The notes: generated by a model from the sequence alone, not told the origin. A stretch of DNA of 43,085 bases from Actinomycetota bacterium (GCA_018268455.1 JAFDWM010000297.1:1-43085), one strand, 5' to 3'. Positions 11,861 to 20,327 are shown, numbered from the stretch's first letter. A program made the numbers and translations.

Positions 11861-12930
11861 CACACCACCATCCCGAACTGCTCGCTGAAGCGCACATCGC
11901 CCTCGGCCATGTCGCGCATGTCCTGCACATCGCTGCGGAACATCAGGGCGCGCTCGACGCCCATCCCGAAGGCGAAGCCGCTGTAGACCTCGGGGTCGAT
12001 CCCGGCCGCGCGCAGCACGTTGGGGTTGACCATGCCGCAGCCGCCCCACTCGATCCAGCGTGCACCGCCCTTGAAGGTCGGGTGCCAGAGGTCGAGCTCG
12101 GCCGACGGCTCGGTGAACGGGAAGTAGTTGGTGCGGAAGCGGGTCTTCGCCTCCGGGCCGAACAGCTGCCGCGCGACGTGGTCGAGCGTGCCCTTCAGGT
12201 GCGCCATCGAGATCCCCTTGTCGACGACGAGGCCCTCGAACTGGGTGAACACCGGAAGGTGCGTGGCGTCGAACTCGTCGGTGCGGTAGACCCGCCCGGG
12301 GCAGAGCACGTAGATCGGCACCTCGCGGTCGAGCATCGAGCGCACCTGCACGGGGCTCGTGTGCGTGCGCATCACGAGGTGGCGGGAGGGCGGATCCACG
12401 TAGAACGTGTCCTGCTCCTGGCGCGCGGGGTGGTCGACGTCGAAGTTCAGCGCGTCGAAGTTGAACCACTCGTGCTCGAGCTCCGGGCCCTCCGCGATCT
12501 CCCAGCCCATGCCGACGAACACGTCGCTGATCTGCTCCTGCAGCAGCGTGAGCGGGTGGCGGGCGCCGACGCGGGTGCGCGAGGAGATCGCCGTGATGTC
12601 GACGCGCTCGGCCTCCAGCCGCGCGGCGGTCTCGGCCGCTGCCAGCTCCGCCTCCTTCGCGGCGAGCGCCTGCGTGACCCGGCCCCGTCCCTGGCCGATG
12701 AGCTTTCCGAAGGCAGCCTTGTGCTCGGGGGCGACCTGGCGCATGGACGCGTTCAGGATCGCCAGCGGCGACCCCTCCGCGACATGCGCCGCGCGTGCGG
12801 CTTTCAGCTCGGCGGTGTCTGCCGCGGATCCGATCGCGACGAGTGCCGCCTCGACGGCGGTCTCCACCGCCTCGGGGGTGAACATCGATTCTTCAGGAGC
12901 GCGGGGGGAAGTCTGTGCGTTGTCGGACAC
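11860..12930 (-). CDS. pheS: Phenylalanine--tRNA ligase alpha subunit
   Basis: Catalytic subunit that activates phenylalanine and charges tRNA-Phe. Class II motifs are visible: motif 2 region CPGRVYRTDEFDATHLPVF and motif 3 GFAFGMGVERALM, with an N-terminal coiled-coil rich in Ala/Glu. The start is uncertain: GTG at 12930 (356 residues, VSDNAQTSPRAPEES) is preferred because a TAGACT -10 box ends eight bases before it, implying a leaderless mRNA. ATG at 12885 would give 341 residues with only a weak ribosome binding site. No terminator separates it from the upstream transporter gene, so read-through is also possible. Confidence 0.95.
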   Translation of the reverse strand: MSDNAQTSPRAPEESMFTPEAVETAVEAALVAIGSAADTAELKAARAAHVAEGSPLAILNASMRQVAPEHKAAFGKLIGQGRGRVTQALAAKEAELAAAETAARLEAERVDITAISSRTRVGARHPLTLLQEQISDVFVGMGWEIAEGPELEHEWFNFDALNFDVDHPARQEQDTFYVDPPSRHLVMRTHTSPVQVRSMLDREVPIYVLCPGRVYRTDEFDATHLPVFTQFEGLVVDKGISMAHLKGTLDHVARQLFGPEAKTRFRTNYFPFTEPSAELDLWHPTFKGGARWIEWGGCGMVNPNVLRAAGIDPEVYSGFAFGMGVERALMFRSDVQDMRDMAEGDVRFSEQFGMVV

Positions 12931-12938
12931 GAGAGTCG

Positions 12939-12944
12939 AGTCTA
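12939..12944 (-). promoter_or_regulatory. Predicted -10 box for pheS, overlapping the gluD stop codon
   Basis: TAGACT on the minus strand; its first three bases are the TAG stop codon of the upstream permease gene. It ends eight bases before the pheS GTG. Confidence 0.5.
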
Positions 12945-13856
12945 CCGGCGCCGCCCCTTCGCCCCGCGCTGCTGCGCGATGACCTCGGTGACCGTCGTCT
13001 GGTCGTCGGCGGCGGGGTTGTCGTCCGCCGTCATCTGGACCTTCGGCGAACGCCGGGTGCGGATCTCGAGCCAGCGTGCGACGCCGGAGAGGATCAGGCA
13101 CATGGTGATGTAGATCACCGCGACCACGAGTCCCGCCTGCAGCAGCGGCCGGCCCGGCTGACCGCTGAGGTACTTCGCGTAGTAGATGAGCTCGGGATAG
13201 GTGATGATGAAGCCGAGCGCGGTGTCCTTCAGGGTGACCACGAGCTGGGACACGATGATGGGGAGCATGGCCCGCAGCGCCTGCGGCAGCAGGATGAACG
13301 CCATCACTCCGGACTTCCGGAGCCCGATCGCGTAGCCCGCCTCCTTCTGCCCCTTCGGCAGAGCCTCGATGCCGGCGCGCAGAGCCTCCGCCAGCACCGA
13401 TCCGTTGTAGAGCACCAGGCCGATCACGACGGCGGCGTACGGCGTCATGCGGAAGGTGCTGCCCGGGATGGAGTTGATGCCGTAGTAGAAGATCATCATC
13501 ATGACCAGCACCGGCACGGCGCGCAGCAGCTCGATCACGACCGTGACCGGCACCCGCACCCAGGCGTGCTCCGAGACGCGGCCGATCGCGAGAACGAAGC
13601 CCAGGATGAGGCTGCCGACCGCGGCCACGAGGAACGCGCTGATCGTGGCCCAGAGTGCCTGCGCCATGCCCTGCCACACCAGGCTGTAGGTGAACAGGTT
13701 CCAGCGCGCGGCGCTGAACTGCCCCGTCACGGCGAAGCGGTACACGATGAAGCCGATCACCGCGAGGACCACCAGCACGGTGACGACGCCGAGGATGGCG
13801 TTGCGGCGGACGGCCCTGGGGCCGGGGACGTCGTAGAGAACGGATGCGCCGCTCAT
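12942..13856 (-). CDS. gluD: Amino-acid ABC transporter permease (GluD-like)
   Basis: Inner-membrane permease of a polar-amino-acid ABC importer (HAAT family). The 304-residue protein has an N-terminal membrane segment (about residues 18-42), then the transport domain with ELLRAVPVLVMMMIFYY and the EAA loop EALPKGQKEAGYAIGLRKSG that contacts the ATPase. The C-terminal tail is long and charged, ending RGAKGRRR. ATG at 13856 overlaps the gluC stop by four bases. Glutamate as substrate is inferred from the gluABCD-like order and is not proven. The stop codon doubles as part of the pheS promoter. Confidence 0.9.
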   Translation of the reverse strand: MSGASVLYDVPGPRAVRRNAILGVVTVLVVLAVIGFIVYRFAVTGQFSAARWNLFTYSLVWQGMAQALWATISAFLVAAVGSLILGFVLAIGRVSEHAWVRVPVTVVIELLRAVPVLVMMMIFYYGINSIPGSTFRMTPYAAVVIGLVLYNGSVLAEALRAGIEALPKGQKEAGYAIGLRKSGVMAFILLPQALRAMLPIIVSQLVVTLKDTALGFIITYPELIYYAKYLSGQPGRPLLQAGLVVAVIYITMCLILSGVARWLEIRTRRSPKVQMTADDNPAADDQTTVTEVIAQQRGAKGRRR

Positions 13857-14509
13857 CGGACGATCCTCCACTTCTTCTCGAAGTGCCGCTGCAGCAGGCT
13901 CAGCAGGAACACCAGGATGATGAAGACCACGGCGACCCAGAGCAGGATCTCCATGACGGTGCCGGGACGGTCTTTGGAGTCGGCGACCGTGGCACGCAGC
14001 GTGGCGAGTTCCGCGACCGCGAATCCCGCGGCGACCGTCGTGTTCTTCAGGAGGGCGATGAAGACGCTCATCATGGGAGGCACGACCGAGCGGAAGGCCT
14101 GCGGCAGGATCACCAGCGACATCACCTGCCCGAACGACAGGCCGATCGCACGCGCCGCCTCGGCCTGACCGACCGGAACGGTGTTGATACCGGCCCGCAG
14201 CACCTCGGCGACGTAGGTGGCGGTGTAGATGCCGAGCGCGAGGATGCACAGCCAGACGATCGGGATGTCCGGCAGATCGAGCTTCGGGTATCCGAAGACG
14301 AAGAAGAAGAAGACCAGGGTCAACGGGGTGTTGCGGATCAGGTTGACGTATGCCGTGCCGACGCCACGCGCGATGGGCACGGGTGAGACCCGCATCGCGC
14401 CGACGATCGTGCCGAGCACGAGGGCCAGCACGCCGCCGCCGAGGAACAGCAGGATGGTGTTGATCGTCGCCTGGCCCCACAGATCGAGGTTGCCGAGCAG
14501 AGCGTCCAC
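13853..14509 (-). CDS. gluC: Amino-acid ABC transporter permease (GluC-like)
   Basis: Second permease of the importer, 218 residues. Membrane segments surround the conserved NLIRNTPLTLVFFFFVFGYP stretch and the EAA loop (INTVPVGQAEAARAIGLSF) that docks on the ATP-binding subunit. GTG at 14509 is preceded by a strong AAGGAGAG ribosome binding site. It is separated from gluB by 82 bases that contain a stable hairpin, and its stop overlaps gluD. GluC and GluD would form the heterodimeric channel. Confidence 0.9.
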   Translation of the reverse strand: MDALLGNLDLWGQATINTILLFLGGGVLALVLGTIVGAMRVSPVPIARGVGTAYVNLIRNTPLTLVFFFFVFGYPKLDLPDIPIVWLCILALGIYTATYVAEVLRAGINTVPVGQAEAARAIGLSFGQVMSLVILPQAFRSVVPPMMSVFIALLKNTTVAAGFAVAELATLRATVADSKDRPGTVMEILLWVAVVFIILVFLLSLLQRHFEKKWRIVR

Positions 14510-14544
14510 GCGGTCTCTCCTTCGAGACGGGAATGGTGAGGGAT

Positions 14545-14575
14545 GGTGCGGCCGGATCCCCCACCCGGCCGCACC
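14545..14575 (-). repeat. Hairpin between gluB and gluC
   Basis: Perfect 11-bp inverted repeat (14545-14555 with 14565-14575, GGTGCGGCCGG) and a nine-base loop, inside an operon. Likely a partial terminator or 3' stabiliser that lets the binding-protein gene be expressed above the permease genes. Confidence 0.6.
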
Positions 14576-14591
14576 CGCTTGTGAAGGTGCG

Positions 14592-15497
14592 TTACTTCGC
14601 GACCTCGGGCTGAGTGACCTTCATGCCGCTCGCGCCGAGGTTCTTCTCGAAGATCGCCTTCCAGGTGTCCCCTCCGTCGGTGAACATCGTGTTGATGAAC
14701 GTCTGCAGCGCGGTGTCATCCTTCGCCAGGCCCACGCCGTACTTCTCGGTGGTGAAGGGCTCGCCGACGACCTTCAGCTCGTCCGGGTCCTGCGCGGCGT
14801 AGCCGATCAGGATCGCCTGGTCGGTGGTGACCGCGTCGACCTGCTTGTTGATCAGCTGCTCCACGCAGGCGGAGTAGACGTCGAGGCCGACGGTCTTCGT
14901 GTCGGGGAAGTTCGCCTCGATGTTCTGCAGCGGCGTCGATCCGGTCGCCGAGCACACCGTCTTGCCGGCGAGGTCCTTCTCGCTCTTGATCGTGTCCTCG
15001 CTCTTGCGCACGAGCAGACCCTGGCCGGTGACGAAGTACGGGCCCGCGAAGGAGATCACCTGCTGGCGCTTCTCGGTGATGGAGTATGTGCCGACGTAGT
15101 AGTCGACGTCGCCGTTCACGATCGCCTGCTCGCGGTTCGCGGACGGGATCGCCTTGAACTCGATCTTGTCCTCGCCGTAGCCGAGGGAGGCGGCGACCCA
15201 GCGCGCGATGTCGATGTCGAAGCCGGTGCGCTCGCCGGTGGTCGCGTCCTTGTAGCCGAGACCGGGCTGGTCCTCCTTGACGCCGATCGTGACCTTGCCG
15301 TTCTTGGTGATGCGGTCGAACGTCGGGCTGCCCGTGAGCTTGACGTCCTTGGCGACCTCGAACAGCGGCTTGTCGCTGGTCGGGGTGGTGCCTTCGCCCG
15401 CGCCAGGGCTGGCGGGGCTGCCGCTGTTGCAGCCGGTGAGGGCGAGCAGGGCGACGGCGGCGATGCCGACGCCGGTGAGGATCCGGGACTTTCGCAT
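14592..15497 (-). CDS. gluB: Amino-acid ABC transporter substrate-binding lipoprotein (GluB-like)
   Basis: Extracellular binding protein of the importer, anchored to the membrane by lipid. The 301-residue protein begins with a lipoprotein signal peptide whose lipobox reads LTGC (Cys22). The mature part is a family 3 solute-binding fold: GKVTIGVKEDQPGLGYKD near the start, GFDIDIARWVAASLG, and YVGTYSITEKRQQVISFAGPY. These are typical of glutamate/glutamine/aspartate binders. It lies between the ATPase and permease genes, as in gluABCD. Confidence 0.92.
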   Translation of the reverse strand: MRKSRILTGVGIAAVALLALTGCNSGSPASPGAGEGTTPTSDKPLFEVAKDVKLTGSPTFDRITKNGKVTIGVKEDQPGLGYKDATTGERTGFDIDIARWVAASLGYGEDKIEFKAIPSANREQAIVNGDVDYYVGTYSITEKRQQVISFAGPYFVTGQGLLVRKSEDTIKSEKDLAGKTVCSATGSTPLQNIEANFPDTKTVGLDVYSACVEQLINKQVDAVTTDQAILIGYAAQDPDELKVVGEPFTTEKYGVGLAKDDTALQTFINTMFTDGGDTWKAIFEKNLGASGMKVTQPEVAK

Positions 15498-15559
15498 GGT
15501 GATTCTCCTTCGATGCAGGGGTTTCGGTGCAGGTGCTGTGCTGCGGGTACGTCGGGGGC

Positions 15560-16330
15560 TCAGTGCGTGAGCAGCTTGGAGAGGAAGTCCTTCGCACGGT
15601 CGGACTGCGGGTTCGTGAAGAACTCCTCGGGCGAGGCTTCCTCGAGGATGTGACCATCGGCCATGAAGACGACACGGTTCGCCGCCTTGCGGGCGAAGCC
15701 CATCTCGTGCGTGACCACGATCATGGTCATGCCGGACGCAGCGAGCTCGATCATGACGTCGAGCACCTCGGTGATCATCTCCGGGTCGAGCGCGCTCGTG
15801 GGCTCATCGAAGAGCATGACCTTCGGGTGCATGGCGAGGGCGCGCGCGATCGCGACGCGCTGCTGCTGCCCGCCGCTCAGCTGGGCCGGCAGCTTGGACG
15901 CCTGCTGGGCGACGCCGACCCGCTCCAGCAGCTGCATGGCTTCCTTCTCGGCGTCGGCCTTCTTCGCACCGCGCACCTTGATCGGACCGAGTGTGACGTT
16001 CTCCAGGATCGTCAGGTGGGCGAACAGGTTGAACGACTGGAACACCATGCCGACGTCGGCACGCAGATGCGCGAGCCCCTTGCCCTCGGCCGGCAGCTCC
16101 TTGCCGTCGATCGTGATCGAACCGCTGGTGATCGTCTCCAGGCGGTTGATCGTGCGGCACAGGGTGGACTTGCCGGAGCCGGACGGCCCGATGATCACGA
16201 CGACCTCGCCCTTGTGCACGGTCAGGTCGATGTCGGTCAGCGCCTGGAAGTCGCCGTAGTGCTTCTGCACGTGCTGCACGACGACGAGCGGAGCGCCGAG
16301 GGACGCGGCGGCGGGGGTTGCATCGGGCAT
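15560..16330 (-). CDS. gluA: Amino-acid ABC transporter ATP-binding protein (GluA-like)
   Basis: Cytoplasmic ATPase that drives the importer. The 256-residue protein has Walker [10 protein letters not shown], the signature LSGGQQQR and Walker [14 protein letters not shown], followed by the switch histidine in VVTHEMGFA. This is the standard polar-amino-acid ATPase. It is the first gene of the operon, with a GGAGA ribosome binding site. About 40 bases upstream of the predicted start site lie two tandem 11-bp repeats that could bind a regulator. Confidence 0.94.
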   Translation of the reverse strand: MPDATPAAASLGAPLVVVQHVQKHYGDFQALTDIDLTVHKGEVVVIIGPSGSGKSTLCRTINRLETITSGSITIDGKELPAEGKGLAHLRADVGMVFQSFNLFAHLTILENVTLGPIKVRGAKKADAEKEAMQLLERVGVAQQASKLPAQLSGGQQQRVAIARALAMHPKVMLFDEPTSALDPEMITEVLDVMIELAASGMTMIVVTHEMGFARKAANRVVFMADGHILEEASPEEFFTNPQSDRAKDFLSKLLTH

Positions 16331-16377
16331 GCTGACTCTCCGTTGAATCGACTCGCCGGCGAACCCGGCGCACTTCG

Positions 16378-16429
16378 AGGCTATGGAGCCGATCCCTGGC
16401 CGTGTTGTTCCTTGAGGGTTTCTTGAGGC
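16378..16429 (-). promoter_or_regulatory. gluA promoter with tandem 11-bp direct repeat
   Basis: A TAGCCT -10 box (16378-16383, minus) lies 47 bases before the gluA ATG. Upstream of it are two head-to-tail 11-base units, 16408-16418 (TTCCTTGAGGG) and 16419-16429 (TTTCTTGAGGC) on the plus strand, identical at 9 of 11 positions and sited about -37 to -58. Tandem 11-bp repeats are a usual site type for OmpR-family regulators, and such a regulator gene lies 2.4 kb upstream. Confidence 0.45.
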
Positions 16430-16464
16430 GAGTCCAGGATGCGGCCGGCATCACATGATCCGAC

Positions 16465-17427
16465 TCAGCCGTGGGTCTGGCGGTAGTACCGCACGGCGCC
16501 GACGTGCAATGGGATCGGATCCGTGAAGATCGCCTGCCGGCGGTCCAGGAGCGCGACGACGGGCACCGCCGTGGCCATGGTCGCGCGTTCGTCGAACAGC
16601 ACCGCGAGCGCGTCGTGCACGAGGCCCTCGGGCGCGTCCGCGCGGGTGACGAGGTAGTTCGGCACGGTCATCGTGACGGTGGACGCATCGATCCCGTACG
16701 CGCCGATCGGGAAGTCGGCCTGCCGGTAGGCGCCCGCGTGCGCCGCATTCACGGCGTCGACCACGGCAGGCGGCACGGACAGCAGCCGGATCGGCGTGTC
16801 TGCGGCCAGCGTCTCGATGCCGGGTGTCGGCAGGCCGCCGACCCAGAAGAACGCGTCGATCTCGCGGCGGCGCAGGGCCGCGATCGAGTCGCTCAGTCCC
16901 AGCGCCGGGTTGTCGACCGCGGCCGGATCCACGTCGGCGGCGGAGAGGATCCGGCGCGCCACCCCCTCGACCCCCGACCCCGGGGCGCCCAGAGACACCC
17001 GGCGACCGGAGAGTGCGGCGATCTCGCGCACCGGGGAGTCGGCGCGCACGACGATGTGCACGTACTCGTCGTAGAGCCGCGCGGCTGCGACGATGGGAAG
17101 CGATTCCGGGAAGGCACCCGTCCCGGCGACCGCGTCCGCGACCGCGTCGCCCTGGGCGAAGCCGAGCACGGCCCTGCCGGATCCGATCCGTTCCAGGTTG
17201 TCGACGGATCCCGCCGTCTGCTGCACCTCGAACCGGGCACCGAGATCGCGGGAGAGCGCCTTCGCGAAGTGCTCGCCGAAGGCGTAGTAGACGCCGCTCA
17301 CGCCCCCGCCGGCGATCGCCTGGGTGCGGTCGGCCCAACCGCGATCGGCCGGCGCGCACGCGGCGAGCCCGACCGCGGCGGCCAGGCACAGCAGCAGGGC
17401 GAGCACACGCCGCATCATCCGGGTCAT
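16465..17427 (-). CDS. TAXI-family TRAP solute-binding lipoprotein (no TRAP permease nearby)
   Basis: Extracytoplasmic binding protein of the TAXI type. The 320-residue protein starts with a lipoprotein signal (VGLAAC lipobox). Its mature start AIAGGGVSGVYYAFGEHFAK, the VQQTAGSVDNLERI segment and RVSLGAPGSGVEGVARRIL are characteristic of TAXI proteins. TAXI proteins normally feed a TRAP permease (fused DctQM), but none lies here. Instead the ATG overlaps the stop of a histidine kinase gene by four bases, and a response regulator precedes that. The parsimonious reading is a ligand-sensing partner of the kinase; it could also serve a distant permease. Confidence 0.87.
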   Translation of the reverse strand: MTRMMRRVLALLLCLAAAVGLAACAPADRGWADRTQAIAGGGVSGVYYAFGEHFAKALSRDLGARFEVQQTAGSVDNLERIGSGRAVLGFAQGDAVADAVAGTGAFPESLPIVAAARLYDEYVHIVVRADSPVREIAALSGRRVSLGAPGSGVEGVARRILSAADVDPAAVDNPALGLSDSIAALRRREIDAFFWVGGLPTPGIETLAADTPIRLLSVPPAVVDAVNAAHAGAYRQADFPIGAYGIDASTVTMTVPNYLVTRADAPEGLVHDALAVLFDERATMATAVPVVALLDRRQAIFTDPIPLHVGAVRYYRQTHG

Positions 17428-18809
17428 CGCGCCTCCGCCGGCGGCAGCTGCAGGATCACGCGCAGGCCGCCGCCGTCCGCGGCCTCGACCAGCACCCGCG
17501 CGCTCACGCTCGCGAGCAGGTCCGTGACGATGGCCAGTCCGAGACCCGTGCCGGGGGCGGAGCGGGTGCGATCGCTGCGCCAGAACCGGTCGGTCGCGTG
17601 CGCGAGCTCGTCCTCGGGGATCCCCGGGCCGTGGTCGCGCACCGAGAGCTCGCACACGTCGCCCTCGCGCCGCACCCGCACGTCGATTTCGGTGTGCGCC
17701 GGGGAGAACTTCACGGCGTTGTCGATGACGGCGTCCAGGGCGCTCTCCGCGATCGTCTCGTCGGTGGCGGAGAGCACGGCTCCCTGCGCCTGCAGCACGA
17801 GTGTGACCCGCTTGGCTGCGGCGGTGTCCCGCCACGCGGCGACGCGACGGGAGGCGAGGGCGACCAGATCCACCGGCTCCCCCGGCGAGCCCGCGGGACC
17901 CGCGCCACCGCGCGCGAAGGCGAGCAGGGTGTCCAGGATCCTGGTCATCCGTCGCCCCTCCTCCCTGGTCGCCTCCACCTCCCCGTCCCAGCTCGCGTCG
18001 AGGCCGGTCGCGAGCGACTCCAGTCGCAGCAGCAGGGCGCTGAGCGGGTTGCGCAGCTCGTGCGAGGCGTTGGCGGCGAACTCCTGCTGCCGCGACACCA
18101 CACGCTCGATCTCCCCCGCCATCCGGTTGAACAGCAGGATCATGCGGTGCAGCTCCGGCGGGCCGGTGTCATCGGCGATCCGCGCCTCCATCTCGCCGCG
18201 TTCGATGGCCTCCATCGCCTCGTCCACGCGGTGGACCGGACGGAGCACCCAGCGGGCGAGTCCCAGCACCACCAGCAGACCGAGCCCGATGGCGAAGACG
18301 CTGCCGATGCCCAGCAGGATCCACTGCCGCACGATCTCGGTGCGCGGTGCGTCAACGCTCGCGGACATCACCACGGCGCCGATCACGTCGCCCTGATCGA
18401 AGATCGGCTCGACCAGGGACTGCTCCGCGAACTGCCACGGCAGCAGCGCGGGTTCGGGGAGGTCGCCGCGGCGCCCGGAGAGTGCGAGCTGCACCTTCGT
18501 CGAGGTCGCTTCATCGAGCACCGCGCCCTGCGCGGAGGGCGGAGACCACGGCCTGCCGGTGCGGTCGATGACGATCACCCTGGTGCCGTACAGGTCCTGG
18601 TAGCGGCGCAGCTCGCCGTCGAGCACCTGAGCGCTGCCGGAGAGCAGCGCCTGGCGGGCACTGGTCACGAACGTGCCGATGTCACCGACCTGCTGCGTGT
18701 AGAAAGCCTGCTGCACGCTGCGCGTGGCGACCCAGCCGTAGGCGCCCCCGAGCAGCAGCAGCACCGCGGCGAGCGGCACCAGGAAGACGACGAACAGCCG
18801 CGTCCGCAC
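17424..18809 (-). CDS. Sensor histidine kinase, HAMP type
   Basis: Membrane sensor kinase, 461 residues. Membrane segments at about residues 5-27 and 163-185 flank an extracellular sensor of roughly 130 residues. A HAMP linker follows, then the dimerisation helix with the phosphoacceptor His250 in ASHELRNPLSAL, and the ATPase domain with Asn364 (DAVIDNAVKFS), DHGPGIP and GTGLGLAI. The start is GTG at 18809, three bases after the regulator's stop; the stop overlaps the TAXI gene. The sensor domain resembles TctE-like kinases in layout, which respond to carboxylates; the actual ligand is unknown. Confidence 0.92.
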   Translation of the reverse strand: MRTRLFVVFLVPLAAVLLLLGGAYGWVATRSVQQAFYTQQVGDIGTFVTSARQALLSGSAQVLDGELRRYQDLYGTRVIVIDRTGRPWSPPSAQGAVLDEATSTKVQLALSGRRGDLPEPALLPWQFAEQSLVEPIFDQGDVIGAVVMSASVDAPRTEIVRQWILLGIGSVFAIGLGLLVVLGLARWVLRPVHRVDEAMEAIERGEMEARIADDTGPPELHRMILLFNRMAGEIERVVSRQQEFAANASHELRNPLSALLLRLESLATGLDASWDGEVEATREEGRRMTRILDTLLAFARGGAGPAGSPGEPVDLVALASRRVAAWRDTAAAKRVTLVLQAQGAVLSATDETIAESALDAVIDNAVKFSPAHTEIDVRVRREGDVCELSVRDHGPGIPEDELAHATDRFWRSDRTRSAPGTGLGLAIVTDLLASVSARVLVEAADGGGLRVILQLPPAEAR

Positions 18810-18812
18810 GGC

Positions 18813-19481
18813 TCACAACCCTGTCAGGCGGTAGCCCACGCCGCGCACGGTCTCGATGAGGGCCGGGCGCGCGAGCTTGCGCCGGATCGAAGCCACGTGC
18901 ACCTCGAGTGATCGGGCGAAGCTCTGCCATTCGGTGTTCCACACCTCGCGGATGATGCGGTCGCGGGGCACCGCGACGCCGGGGTAGCGCGCGAGCACCG
19001 CCACGATGTCGAACTCCTTGCGGGTCAGCTCGACCGGTTCGCCGTCGACGAGCACGCGGCGGGCGACGAGATCGATCCGCACGCCGTCGATGTCGATGTC
19101 GACCGGCCCCATCTCGCCCGGCATCGCCTGCACTCGACGGGTGACCGCCTCGATGCGCGCCAGCAGCTCCCGCACGTCGTAGGGCTTCACGAGGAAGTCG
19201 TCGGCGCCGGCCCGCAGGCCGCGGATCCGCTCATGCACCTGGCTGCGTGCGGTCGCGATCAGGATCGGCACTCCGCTCACCTCGCGGATGCGCCGGCACA
19301 GCTCGATGCCGTCGATGTCGGGCAGACCCAGATCCAGCAGCACCACCTCGGTCTCGGTGCTGAGCGCGGCCATGGCCGAGGCGCCGTCCGGTGCATGCTC
19401 GATCGCGTATCCGGCGCGGCCCAGGAAGCCGGCCAGCGCATCGGCCACGCGTTCGTCATCCTCGACGATCAGGATCCTCAT
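18813..19481 (-). CDS. OmpR-family response regulator
   Basis: DNA-binding response regulator, 222 residues. The receiver domain has the acidic pair Asp8/Asp9, phosphoacceptor Asp50 (VVLLDLGLPD), Thr77 and Lys99 (VKPYD). The C-terminal winged helix includes ELTRKEFDIVAVLARYPG and SLEVHVASIRRKL. It is the first gene of the regulator-kinase-TAXI unit and starts 26 bases after the upstream methyltransferase gene, so it may share that transcript. It is similar in layout to TctD-type regulators. The tandem 11-bp repeat before gluA is a candidate target, by inference only. Confidence 0.93.
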   Translation of the reverse strand: MRILIVEDDERVADALAGFLGRAGYAIEHAPDGASAMAALSTETEVVLLDLGLPDIDGIELCRRIREVSGVPILIATARSQVHERIRGLRAGADDFLVKPYDVRELLARIEAVTRRVQAMPGEMGPVDIDIDGVRIDLVARRVLVDGEPVELTRKEFDIVAVLARYPGVAVPRDRIIREVWNTEWQSFARSLEVHVASIRRKLARPALIETVRGVGYRLTGL

Positions 19482-19507
19482 GCGGTTCGGCTGCTCTTCC
19501 CGACGGA

Positions 19508-20308
19508 TCAGACGCGCTGGGCGAACGCGCTCTCATAGAGGCACACGCTCGCCGCGGTCGCAAGGTTCAGGGACTCGGCTCGTCCGAAGATCGGCAGGCG
19601 CAGCGCGCGGTCGGCCAGCGCCAGCGCCTCCGGTGCGAGTCCGTGGGCCTCATTGCCGAACAGCCAGGCCGTGGGCCGGGCCAGGACGCCGTCCGCGCGG
19701 GCGGAGAGCAGATCGTCGCCCTTCACATCGGCGGCGAGCACCTGCAGGCCTGCGGCCTGCGCACGCTCGACGACGTCGGCGAGGTCGCCCCCGATCGAGA
19801 CCGGCAGATGGAACAGGGAGCCGGTCGTGGAGCGCACGACCTTCGGGTTGTACGGATCGACCGTCTGGCCGGTCAGCACCACCGCGTCGGCGCCGGTGGC
19901 GTCGGCGGCGCGGATGATCGTGCCGAGATTGCCGGGATCGCGCACCTCCTCGCAGATCGCCACCAAGCGAGGCGAGGCGGCGAAGATGTCGCGCACCGAA
20001 GTGGGCGTCTGCCGAGCGACCGCCACGACGCCCTGGGGGGTGACCGTGTCCGCCATCGCCGCGAGCACGAACTCGGTGACGTACTCGAAGCGCACGTCCG
20101 CGCGGGTCGCGGCCTGGCGCAGGTCGCCGTGCCGGTCCCATGCGGAGGTGGTGGCGAACAGCTCGACGATGGCATCGGGCCGATAGGCCAGCGCCTCCCT
20201 GACCGCCTGCGGTCCTTCCAGGAGGAACAGGCCGGTCTCGGTGCGCGCGCTGCGCTTGGTGAGCTTGGCGACGGCGCGCACGCGCGGGGATCGGGGATTC
20301 TCCAGCAC
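19508..20308 (-). CDS. SpoU (TrmH/RlmB)-family RNA 2'-O-methyltransferase
   Basis: SAM-dependent methyltransferase of the trefoil-knot class acting on rRNA or tRNA. An N-terminal substrate-binding domain (FLLEGPQAVREAL) is followed by motif 1 RDPGNLGTIIRAADA, motif 2 WLFGNEAHGL and motif 3 LPIFGRAESLNLATAASV. The exact target nucleotide cannot be told. The frame opens with GTGs at 20314 and 20308. I choose 20308 (266 residues) because a TAGACT -10 box occupies 20315-20320, so transcription should begin near 20308 and the mRNA would be leaderless; an annotation pipeline might pick 20314. Confidence 0.9.
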   Translation of the reverse strand: MLENPRSPRVRAVAKLTKRSARTETGLFLLEGPQAVREALAYRPDAIVELFATTSAWDRHGDLRQAATRADVRFEYVTEFVLAAMADTVTPQGVVAVARQTPTSVRDIFAASPRLVAICEEVRDPGNLGTIIRAADATGADAVVLTGQTVDPYNPKVVRSTTGSLFHLPVSIGGDLADVVERAQAAGLQVLAADVKGDDLLSARADGVLARPTAWLFGNEAHGLAPEALALADRALRLPIFGRAESLNLATAASVCLYESAFAQRV

Positions 20309-20314
20309 GCTCAC

Positions 20315-20320
20315 AGTCTA
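20315..20320 (-). promoter_or_regulatory. Predicted -10 box for the RNA methyltransferase
   Basis: TAGACT on the minus strand, six bases before GTG 20308 and seven bases after the rplT terminator hairpin. Confidence 0.5.
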
Positions 20321-20327
20321 GGGACAA

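Noticed and set aside
9728-11986. 752-codon plus-strand open frame opposite pheT
   Set aside because: GC-driven shadow frame; no family resemblance, and pheT on the other strand is certain.
16471-18911. Two long plus-strand frames opposite the TAXI, kinase and regulator genes
   Set aside because: Shadow frames; all catalytic motifs lie on the minus strand.
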